NCBI GenBank assembly: GCA_947628425.1
Contig: CANQZV010000005.1
Span: forward strand, 1 to 38,631
Origin: an uncultured Clostridia bacterium
GTDB taxonomy: Bacteria; Bacillota; Clostridia; TANB77; CAG-508
DNA length: 38,631 bases
Reading direction: 5' to 3'
The first letter of the stretch is position 1. Every line of letters begins with the position of its first letter. Under the pieces are notes generated by a model. The model was not told the origin of the DNA, did no database searches, and saw only the letters and a program-made list of their open reading frames with translations. Below are positions 30,858-38,631 of this stretch, in pieces. The translations under genes were made by a program, and so were the position numbers.

Positions 30858-31056
30858 TGTATTACTACTACATAAGATTATTAAAAATATAGTTGCAGGA
30901 ATAATTAATAATCCAATTTTTAGTAATACATTTTTCGATTCATACTCTATAATAATTCCTCCTTTTTTAGAGCAACTATTTAATTATAGCATGAATTTCT
31001 AAATTTGTCAAATTTTTCAAACATTTTTACGAAAATTCGTTTTGTTAATATGTATA

Positions 31057-31767
31057 TTAACCATTATTTATTATCTTCATAGGATTTGTTATTGTTAATT
31101 TTTTTAATTCTTCTTCACCTATTATCTTTTTTATTCTTTTTTTACTTTCTTCAACAGATGAATATAATGTATTTTTTTTGTGTACATCTGATGCTAAAAA
31201 GCTTATTAATCTCTTTTTTAGAAGCTTTTCTATTGCCTTTTTAGGCTCTTCACCATATAAACCTAATACACTTCCATAATTTGATTGAAAAAGAACTCCT
31301 TTTTTATGTAATTTTTCTACTAACTCAATATTATTTTGAAAGTAATTATATCTTTCTGGATGTGCTATAATTGGAATTTTATCTATATTAAATATTTTAA
31401 AAATAATTTCATCTAAATATGTAATATTTGTGTTCATTGGTAATTCAAATAAAACATATTTACTATTATTTAAAGGAGATACTATATTTTCATATATTAA
31501 TTTGTCCATATCTTCGCTTATATAGATTTCATTTCCAACATAAACTTTTATTGGTATATTTAGTTGATTAAGTGCATCCTGTATAGACTTCACCCAGTAT
31601 TCTCTTATTTGTGTATTAATTTCGTAATATTCTTTTATATAATGTGGTGTTAAAATAATATCTGTAAAACCTGCATTAACAGCTTCTTTAAAAATTTCAA
31701 ACGTTTCTTCTATACTTTTTGACCCATCGTCTATATTTGGAATTATGTGTGTATGTATATCTACCAT
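31057..31767 (-). CDS. CpsB/CapC-type PHP-fold protein tyrosine phosphatase
   Basis: MVDIHTHIIPNIDDGSKSIEET, TPHY, VYVGNEIYI, IIAHPERY, LASDVHKKNT. Confidence 0.93.
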   Translation of the reverse strand: MVDIHTHIIPNIDDGSKSIEETFEIFKEAVNAGFTDIILTPHYIKEYYEINTQIREYWVKSIQDALNQLNIPIKVYVGNEIYISEDMDKLIYENIVSPLNNSKYVLFELPMNTNITYLDEIIFKIFNIDKIPIIAHPERYNYFQNNIELVEKLHKKGVLFQSNYGSVLGLYGEEPKKAIEKLLKKRLISFLASDVHKKNTLYSSVEESKKRIKKIIGEEELKKLTITNPMKIINNG

Positions 31768-31785
31768 TTAAAATCCTCTCTTACT

Positions 31786-32679
31786 CTATTGCATTTTATT
31801 TTTTTCATTTTTTAAATAGGTATTTAAACTAGATAATATTTCATCAGTTTTTGTTATATTCTTTTCTTCCTGTTTTTTTCTGTTATTTTCATTATTTGAA
31901 GTATTTGATTCCTTTCTTGGTATATTATTTAAATTTTTAACATAACTACTTGAACTTTTTTTAGAAGATGGTTTTAAATTAGTTTTATGTCCATAATAGT
32001 AATATCTATCTTGGTATTGTTTCGTATTTACTTCCATTTTATTAATAACAACACCAATTACTTTTCCTCCAACATTATCAATATCTTTTTTTACTTTATT
32101 TAAATCTTCCATTTTTGTTCTATTTTGAGCAGTAACTATAATTGTTGAATCTACAAATCTTGATAAAATAACAGAATCAGTTACAATAAGAGAAGGTGTT
32201 CCATCTATTATAACAATATCACATATTTGTTTTAATTCACTTAGTAAATGAATCATTTTTTCTGAAGCAATTAATTCAGATGGATTTGGTGGAATATTTC
32301 CTGATGGTAATAAATATAAATTTTCTATTTCTGTACTTCTTATATATTTTGCTAATTCTTTTTCGCCTTCTTCTCCTTCTGAACTAACACCTGATAAATA
32401 ATTTGATAATCCTGGTTTTTGAGTTGCTCCAAAAATACTGTGTTGTCTACCTTTCCTCATATCGCAATCTATTAAAACAACTTTTTTATTTGCTTGAGCA
32501 AATGTAGCTGCAAGATTTGCTGCAATTAAACTTTTACCTTCTCCTGGTACAGTAGAGGTAATTAATAAGGTTTTTAAGTTTTTATTTGTATTCATAAATT
32601 GTATGTTTGTTCTTAAAGTTCTAAAAACTTCGGAAATTGGAGATTTTGGATCTTTTTTTACAATTAATTCTTTTTCCAT
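31786..32679 (-). CDS. BY-type tyrosine kinase CpsD/CapB family
   Basis: SPISEVFRTLRTNIQFMN, TVPGEGKSLIAANLAATFAQANKKVVLIDCDMRKGRQH, IIDGTPSLIVTDS, YQDRYYYYG tyrosine cluster. Confidence 0.93.
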   Translation of the reverse strand: MEKELIVKKDPKSPISEVFRTLRTNIQFMNTNKNLKTLLITSTVPGEGKSLIAANLAATFAQANKKVVLIDCDMRKGRQHSIFGATQKPGLSNYLSGVSSEGEEGEKELAKYIRSTEIENLYLLPSGNIPPNPSELIASEKMIHLLSELKQICDIVIIDGTPSLIVTDSVILSRFVDSTIIVTAQNRTKMEDLNKVKKDIDNVGGKVIGVVINKMEVNTKQYQDRYYYYGHKTNLKPSSKKSSSSYVKNLNNIPRKESNTSNNENNRKKQEEKNITKTDEILSSLNTYLKNEKNKMQ

Positions 32680-33386
32680 TATCTTTTACCTCCTTTTCTA
32701 AAATTCGAATCAAATTCTGGCACTTGCGCTAAAACAAGCAATCCTGTAGATTTTTCAATATCTTGTTCTGTTTTAACTGTATTATCTAACATATTAGCTA
32801 TTAGTACTTTCATAACTGCAATTACAATTCCTATAAAAGCAAATATAACAATATCTTTTAAATGATTAACATTATATGGTGTACTTTCTACCTCTGCAGA
32901 ATCAACAATATAAACATTATTTATATTATATATTTCTGATACTTGTGTGCTAAAAACTTTTGCTATTTCATTTGCTATATTACATGCATAAGTTGGATTT
33001 TCATTTGCTACTGATATTTCTATAACTTCAGTATCATTTTCAGAACTTACAGTAATTTTATTTTTTAATTGTTCTTCTGTAATATCTTTAATATTTAAAT
33101 TTGTTATTACCTCTCTTAGTACTGTTTTACTTGTCATTAGTAATCTATATGTAGAAACCAAATTTGAATTTAAGGTTAATTCTGTTTGTGTGATAGCGCT
33201 GCTGTTATTTGTTTTTTCATCATTTGTTGTTGCTAAAACTAATTGAGTTGTAGATTTATATTCAGGTGTAACAAAAATAAATGAATAAATAATCCCTACT
33301 ACTATAAATATAAGAGTAATTAATATAATTTCAATTCTTTTACTCCAGAAAATTTGAAATAATTCTTTTAAATCTAACTCTTCCAT
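32679..33386 (-). CDS. Wzz/CpsC-type chain-length determinant / BY-kinase activator
   Basis: ELFQIFWSKRIEIILITLIFIVVGIIYSFIFVTPEYKSTTQLVL, C-terminal TM, tail VKTEQDIEKSTGLLVLAQVPEFD. Confidence 0.9.
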   Translation of the reverse strand: MEELDLKELFQIFWSKRIEIILITLIFIVVGIIYSFIFVTPEYKSTTQLVLATTNDEKTNNSSAITQTELTLNSNLVSTYRLLMTSKTVLREVITNLNIKDITEEQLKNKITVSSENDTEVIEISVANENPTYACNIANEIAKVFSTQVSEIYNINNVYIVDSAEVESTPYNVNHLKDIVIFAFIGIVIAVMKVLIANMLDNTVKTEQDIEKSTGLLVLAQVPEFDSNFRKGGKR

Positions 33387-33387
33387 C

Positions 33388-34029
33388 TTATATTTCCTCC
33401 AATGTATTTGTTTTTGTAATTGTGAATAATAATGTTGCTATATATAAAGTTAAAGCTATTGGCATTGTATATGTTGTAAAAGGTATTTGAGTAATAACTA
33501 TAATACTAAAATATATACCTTCTATTAATACCAAATTAATAAGTATTTTAAATACTTCTCTTATTATATTCTTATTTTTAATATTTCGAATTACAATATA
33601 AACAATACTTATTATTGTTGCTAATATTGTAGGAAACATATAAGGTGTTATAACTGTACTAATTCTGGTAGAAGGTATTGGTATTTCGTACAATTCAAGT
33701 TTTTCTACATCTATATTATATTTTTCAGATATTTTTGTTTTAAAATTATCCAATTCTTCTTGTGTATAATTTTCTAATTTAACAGAAAAAACTTGGTTTA
33801 ATTTTTCAACATCTTGAACTAGAATTTTCCTATTTTGAAATGTTTCTTTTGCAATTGTTTCAATATCAGTTTTATTATAACCTTTACTTATCATTACTTC
33901 AATTCTAGTTCCTTTTTTATATGCAATAGATTTATTAAATCCTACTACAAATAACATTATAATTCCTGCTAAGATAATTAATACTATCAGCGATAAAATT
34001 ATTTTTTTTATCTTAGATGTTTTTTTCAT
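33388..34029 (-). CDS. Divergent SecF-like membrane protein
   Basis: N-terminal TM then FNKSIAYKKGTRIEVMI (cf. SecF 'GIDF.GGT..EV'), soluble P1-like segment, then about four hydrophobic helices. Remote similarity by eye. Confidence 0.5.
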   Translation of the reverse strand: MKKTSKIKKIILSLIVLIILAGIIMLFVVGFNKSIAYKKGTRIEVMISKGYNKTDIETIAKETFQNRKILVQDVEKLNQVFSVKLENYTQEELDNFKTKISEKYNIDVEKLELYEIPIPSTRISTVITPYMFPTILATIISIVYIVIRNIKNKNIIREVFKILINLVLIEGIYFSIIVITQIPFTTYTMPIALTLYIATLLFTITKTNTLEEI

Positions 34030-34185
34030 TTTTTTTAATCATTCCTTTCTTTTAGTTCAGAGCAAAAGCATCATTATTAATATATTTTTTATATGTTGCA
34101 TATTGGTTTATGTGCCAAATTTACAACAAAAAGTTTGAATACAATAAATCTTATCTAATAGAGATTTTTCTATTAGGTAAAAATT

Positions 34186-35592
34186 TTAAGCCTGTCTATT
34201 ATTTTTAACTGTTAGTAATGTAACAGTAAAGAGTATATTTCCTAACATTAGAACAATCCATCCCCAGAATAGTAATAATCCCATAGTATTAATTACTGTC
34301 ATATTACTAAATGCAAATACTACAAATAAAATTAGAATAATAGATATTAAATCTATTGTTTTTAAATAAGCTATTTTTGTATTTTCAATAATTGTTTTAT
34401 CTGTATTATTTTTAATTTCTTTTAATAAATTATTTATTAAACATGTATTTAAAATTATTAATCCTACAATTGCAGCTATAGAGTTAAAAGATAAAGCAAT
34501 ATTGGTTAGTCTAATTAATATAGTAATTAATGCAATATTTGTAATAGTACCAATTGTGGCTAATAATCCGTTTACTTTATATTTTATAATAAAATAAATA
34601 CATATAACAACCATTATAATTGCAGTAATTAATAATAATGTATAAAATACAATATCATTTTCTGTTGTATTAATATATTCTTCTGCTGAAATAGTATATA
34701 CAACTGGTGTTTTTCCAATGTTTGATAATTTTGATACAATTGTTGCTGTATTTAGTGTTGAATTTACAGTTGTAGTAGAAGTAAGATCTTTTGCCAATGT
34801 TATTCTTAATGTTTTTGCTGTTAATAATATATCATCATATGATACTTCTTCTATTTGTTCTTCATCAAATTCTACTACAAATTTATTAACTGTAGTTTCT
34901 CCATCTTCATCTGTACTGTTTTTATATGCTTCCATGTTATTTACTTTTTCTATTCCTAAATCTGTTAATTTTAGACTCATATAAATTACATAGCTTCCAT
35001 CTTCTGTAGTAGCATATGTTGTTTCTACATTTTTTACAATTGAGGTATCTGATGCATCTAGAATAATATCGCTTGTGTTAGAATCTTTTAATTGTAATTT
35101 TCCTTCCATTGGTAATATTGATTCTATATCTTCAGGATATTCGTCTTCAAAATTCAAAACAATTTTACCTGTTTTTTTATCTAAATCTATACTATATTGA
35201 TCTGCTTGTAGAAAATTTAATCTTTCTTTAAAAACTTTTAAAGATTTTTCATAATTTTCTGTAGTTAAATTTTCTTTTGAATTAACTGGTTCTTCTTCTG
35301 TTGTATAGTCTTTCGTATTTTCTATATCTGATTCAGATATTTCATTTCCATCTTTATCATAATAGGTCGTATTAACGCTATCATCTACTTCTAATTCTAA
35401 AATTGTTGCTCCTTTAAGGTCTGAAGCTAATTTATAGTTTGGAATTTTATTTATATATTGATTAAATTGTTTTATATAAATTCCTCCAAAACCAATTAAA
35501 ATAATTAACATGCATATAAGTATAATAAGCACTAATTTTAAGCTTTTTCTATGTTTCAATTTTATTCCTCCTAATTTTATAATCAAAGACAA
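34186..35592 (-). CDS. Divergent SecD-like membrane protein
   Basis: YKLASDLKGATILELEV (cf. SecD 'GLDL.GG..L.L'), ENYEKSLKVFKERLNFLQA, PMEGKLQLKD, IIKYKVNGLLATIGTITNIALITILIRL...LSFNSIAAIVGLIILNTCLINNLLKEIK (cf. SecD TM segments). Likely start is TTG at 35559 (GGAGG, 7-nt spacing). Confidence 0.65.
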   Translation of the reverse strand: MSLIIKLGGIKLKHRKSLKLVLIILICMLIILIGFGGIYIKQFNQYINKIPNYKLASDLKGATILELEVDDSVNTTYYDKDGNEISESDIENTKDYTTEEEPVNSKENLTTENYEKSLKVFKERLNFLQADQYSIDLDKKTGKIVLNFEDEYPEDIESILPMEGKLQLKDSNTSDIILDASDTSIVKNVETTYATTEDGSYVIYMSLKLTDLGIEKVNNMEAYKNSTDEDGETTVNKFVVEFDEEQIEEVSYDDILLTAKTLRITLAKDLTSTTTVNSTLNTATIVSKLSNIGKTPVVYTISAEEYINTTENDIVFYTLLLITAIIMVVICIYFIIKYKVNGLLATIGTITNIALITILIRLTNIALSFNSIAAIVGLIILNTCLINNLLKEIKNNTDKTIIENTKIAYLKTIDLISIILILFVVFAFSNMTVINTMGLLLFWGWIVLMLGNILFTVTLLTVKNNRQA

Positions 35593-35760
35593 TATAAATT
35601 TTATATCAATTACTTTATTTTTTCAATAGTTTTTTTTAAAAAATATAAGTTATTAAATTTTATATATATCCACATAAAAAATTAAATGTAAACACGCTAT
35701 TTATATTACTAAACAAAAGTACATGAGATATTTGTAATAAAAGTAATATAACTATAAGTA

Positions 35761-35792
35761 AAAAGAAAGATTAAACTAATAATCTTTCTTTT
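35761..35792 (-). terminator. Intrinsic terminator after greA
   Basis: 13-bp stem AAAAGAAAGATTA / TAATCTTTCTTTT flanked by A/T tracts. Confidence 0.8.
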
Positions 35793-35812
35793 ATTTATAT
35801 TATTTTTATAAA

Positions 35813-36316
35813 TTATTTAGTGATTGATAAAATTTTTAACTGAATAATTCCTCCTGGTGTATTTGCCTCTACTACTTGATTTTTCTTAGCACCTAATAAT
35901 GCTGCTCCAATTGGTGATTCATTAGATATTTTGTTAGCTGATAAATCTACCTCTGTTGAACCAACAATAGTATATTCAATATCTTCATCAAATTCTATAT
36001 CATGTACTTTTACTTTATTTCCTATTTGTACAATTTTTGTATCAATTTCTGATTCATCTATTATTCTAGCATGTCTTAATTTATTTTCTAAATCTGCAAT
36101 TTTTGTTTCATTTGCAGCTTGTGCATTTTTAGCTTCATCATATTCAGAATTTTCTGATAAATCTCCAAAGCCTAATGCAACTCTAATTCTTTCTGCAATT
36201 GCTGATCTTTCCTCAGTTTTTAAATAATCTAATTCTTTTTCTAATTTATCATATCCTTCTTGCGTTAATAGTATTTCTTTTTCTTCCATGATAACATTCA
36301 TTCCTTTCTTGCACAA
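35813..36316 (-). CDS. greA: Transcription elongation factor GreA
   Basis: LTQEGYDKLEKELDYLKTEERSAIAERIRVALGFGDLSENSEYDEAKNAQAANETKIADLE...ISNESPIGAALLGAKKNQVVEANTPGG. Likely start MEEKEIL. Confidence 0.96.
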   Translation of the reverse strand: MCKKGMNVIMEEKEILLTQEGYDKLEKELDYLKTEERSAIAERIRVALGFGDLSENSEYDEAKNAQAANETKIADLENKLRHARIIDESEIDTKIVQIGNKVKVHDIEFDEDIEYTIVGSTEVDLSANKISNESPIGAALLGAKKNQVVEANTPGGIIQLKILSITK

Positions 36317-36350
36317 ATTTTAGTTTTATTTTTTGCTAATATGCTTTTCT

Positions 36351-36379
36351 ATATTAAACCCAAAAAAAACATTTGTCAA
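36351..36379 (-). promoter_or_regulatory. Sigma-A-type promoter for greA
   Basis: Minus strand TTGACA-17 nt-TAATAT; the -35 overlaps the stop codon (TGA, 36376-36378) of the upstream gene. Confidence 0.75.
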
Positions 36380-37326
36380 GCTTTTTGCATTATAAACTTA
36401 AATTCTTTTGTATTAATTACTCCACTATTTCCAATTAAATTTAAAATATTAATTTTATCTTCTTCTATTTTATTTATCATTTTTTCATAATTATCTGTTT
36501 TCCAATTAATTATGCTTTCATATAAATAAAGCATATCATATTGATTTAATATGTTTTCTTTTCTAAATATATCTTTTATATTATTATTAAAATCAATTCT
36601 ACATGAATTAACAACAATTCCATTAAATAATCTAGATTTTATTTTAATGTTTTTATTGGAATTAACTATAATTGCATTGTTATTAATTAAAAAATCATTT
36701 ATTTGAATTTCATTAAAATCTAAATTTACAATTAACTTTGAATTTACTAAACTTTTTGTATAACTATTTGAAAATTGAATTGCTATTCCTTCATCATTAT
36801 ACAACTCATTTTCTATTTTTTTAAATTGAAACATCTTTTGTGTAACAATTTTAATACTTTTATATTGCAAAGCTAGGTTCTTAATAATAAATTGATGTAA
36901 AATAGAATTTTTGTTACATAAAATACTAATGTCGCACATGTTTGGTTTAGAACATTGTAGTTTATGAATGTACTCTAATTCTTTAAATAATAATATTTTC
37001 TTTATTTTTTGTCCATCAAAATATGGTAAATTATACTTTATTAAAAGTTCTAATATATTTTCATTTAATAAATCATTTGAAATAACAAATTTACTATTTG
37101 CTATTTTTTTAATTTTAGTCATTTTCTTAATAATATTATTCATTTTTTTCTTTTTGGCTTTTTCTTTTATTGGTAAAATACATACTTTAAAATTATTTTC
37201 TTTAATTGTAGGAATATTAAATTTATATTTAAAGAAAAAAATTAAATATTTAAAATAATACAAAAATTTATTTTTAATAACATCTTCATATTTATAAACT
37301 TTTTTTAAATAAATAACATTTTGCAT
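36376..37326 (-). CDS. Uncharacterised protein, C-terminal half possibly Rossmann-like
   Basis: Intact ORF; start placed at MQNVIYL (GAGAGG 7 nt upstream). Segment CDISILCNKNSILHQFIIKNLALQYKSIKIVTQ has a beta-alpha-beta look. Family not recognised. Confidence 0.65.
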   Translation of the reverse strand: MQNVIYLKKVYKYEDVIKNKFLYYFKYLIFFFKYKFNIPTIKENNFKVCILPIKEKAKKKKMNNIIKKMTKIKKIANSKFVISNDLLNENILELLIKYNLPYFDGQKIKKILLFKELEYIHKLQCSKPNMCDISILCNKNSILHQFIIKNLALQYKSIKIVTQKMFQFKKIENELYNDEGIAIQFSNSYTKSLVNSKLIVNLDFNEIQINDFLINNNAIIVNSNKNIKIKSRLFNGIVVNSCRIDFNNNIKDIFRKENILNQYDMLYLYESIINWKTDNYEKMINKIEEDKINILNLIGNSGVINTKEFKFIMQKA

Positions 37327-37676
37327 AAAAAAACCTCTCATATTATTTATAATTATATGAGTGGTTGTCTTTTTCTATTACATATTTATTTTATTTTTAG
37401 TTTTTATAATTAGTTATTCACTCTTCACTATATTGATGAGGTGAAATTAAAATAATAAAAATATGAAAGTTGTTATTTTTAGTATTTTATCAGTATCCAT
37501 TTCAGTTTTTCTTTAAAGTTGTTCAAGCAATTATTGCATAATAGATACAAACTTTTTATCGCTATTTCTTTGATATTCTTTGTTAGAATATTTATCCAGC
37601 ATATAATATAGCATACTTACATATTATTAAAGTATATAATATTTTTTATAAATTGCAACAAAATTTATAAAAAAAA

Positions 37677-37703
37677 CTCAAAGAAGTAACAGACTTCTCT
37701 GAG
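37677..37703 (-). terminator. Intrinsic terminator after the 37722-38264 gene
   Basis: CTCAAAGAAGT...ACTTCTCTGAG (10 of 11 paired) followed by a run of T on the minus strand. Confidence 0.8.
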
Positions 37704-37721
37704 AAATCAATCCATTTGTTT

Positions 37722-38264
37722 TCAGGTACATACGAATTCCAAGAAATGAATTAAGAATATACATGCCCACATTCCACCATTTATAAATTCTTTTTTACGT
37801 TCTTTTCCTTCAATTATTATTGCTTTTATTATGTTGATTAGAGCTGTCAATACTACCATAACAAGAAAAACAATATATAATGTTGTTCTTGTTATAAATT
37901 CATCTTTAAAGAATAATTCGTATATAAGTCCAGTCAATGCAGACATCGAAATAAAAAAACCTAACAGATCATAAGTAAAACTATTCACTATTTTTGCAGT
38001 TATTGATTTTACTTTTCTGGGTATTTTTGATATACATTCAGCAAATGAATAAGACTCAAAATACTTTTGCATACTCTTAATTTCAGAATGGAAAGCAATC
38101 AAAATAGCAACAACTCCAACAAAAGATATTCCGAATACTACAAAGAACCAAATTCTTGGATCAATACCGTAGTATTTCCGAATGTGATATTGAGCAATGA
38201 AAAATGCTACAACTGCCAAAATTGTTCCTAAGATTTTTAATAATTTCTTTTTCATAAAGTTCAT
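37722..38264 (-). CDS. Polytopic membrane protein, unknown function
   Basis: 180 aa with about four hydrophobic segments; own promoter and terminator; AAAGGATG upstream of the ATG. Confidence 0.7.
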   Translation of the reverse strand: MNFMKKKLLKILGTILAVVAFFIAQYHIRKYYGIDPRIWFFVVFGISFVGVVAILIAFHSEIKSMQKYFESYSFAECISKIPRKVKSITAKIVNSFTYDLLGFFISMSALTGLIYELFFKDEFITRTTLYIVFLVMVVLTALINIIKAIIIEGKERKKEFINGGMWACIFLIHFLEFVCT

Positions 38265-38321
38265 CCTTTCTTAATGTGTTGTGGATTGATTTTTTTGTTC
38301 TAAATCATAGAAACTGTAATT

Positions 38322-38350
38322 ATTATACTACATAATTCCTTATTTTTCAA
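38322..38350 (-). promoter_or_regulatory. Sigma-A-type promoter for the 37722-38264 gene
   Basis: Minus strand TTGAAA-17 nt-TATAAT. Confidence 0.8.
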
Positions 38351-38560
38351 CTTTTTCATCTTTTAAACTCATTATACATATAAAAATTCCTTTGTAGCAT
38401 AGGAATTTGGCTTTTCCATAAATCTTAACCCCATATGAGTTTTGACTAATGGTACAAAACATCATTGATATTAAAATATATAAGCAAAAATCTTAAAAAA
38501 ATTTTTGCATGAAAATAAAAATAAAATATAATTTTTTGCAAACTTTTGTTTATGTTTCTA

Positions 38561-38589
38561 TTGACTTTTATTCAAATTCTTTATATAAT
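38561..38589 (+). promoter_or_regulatory. Sigma-A-type promoter on the plus strand, directed out of the window
   Basis: TTGACT-17 nt-TATAAT. Confidence 0.65.
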
Positions 38590-38631
38590 TTAAAAAGAAA
38601 ATAAGGAAAAGCAGAGTGTGGTATCATCTCA

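Noticed and set aside
34145-34175. Hairpin CCTAATAGAA...TCTATTAG between the SecD-like and SecF-like genes
   Set aside because: Possible terminator or processing site, but the following minus-strand tract is only weakly T-rich; not strong enough to list as a feature.

Overview
AT-rich window of ordinary Clostridia/Firmicutes-type chromosome. Essentially every credible gene is on the minus strand; the plus-strand ORFs in the track are antisense to better genes. In minus-strand transcription order (right to left): an orphan membrane protein; an uncharacterised 321-aa protein; greA; a divergent SecD/SecF-like pair followed by a Wzz / BY-kinase / CpsB-phosphatase module; a lysozyme-like exported protein; dnaE; a CDP-glycerol / teichoic-acid-type glycopolymer cluster (two CDP-glycerol transferases, tagD, a fused CDP-glycerol-transferase plus GT4 protein, tagG, tagH); a UDPGP-type pyrophosphorylase; galE; pgsA; ligA; an 84-aa hypothetical; DapD-type succinyltransferase; M20 deacylase; a TPR protein; rpsF-ssb-rpsR; recG; a small orphan gene; a 66-aa membrane protein; recJ; relA/spoT; an MBL hydrolase; hisS; spoIIP; and the start of a prepilin-like ORF. 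I saw no CRISPR array, transposase, phage module, rRNA or tRNA by eye. I did not find a clear new defence or mobile system. The best leads are two genes whose 5' ends are displaced by apparent frameshifts or non-AUG starts (a CDP-glycerol transferase near 26.27 kb and a signal-peptide protein near 30.93 kb), the divergent SecD/SecF-like pair, the fused CDP-glycerol-transferase/GT4 protein, the DapD/M20D pairing, and structured rpsF leader DNA. All calls come from reading motifs and translations; no database search was run.
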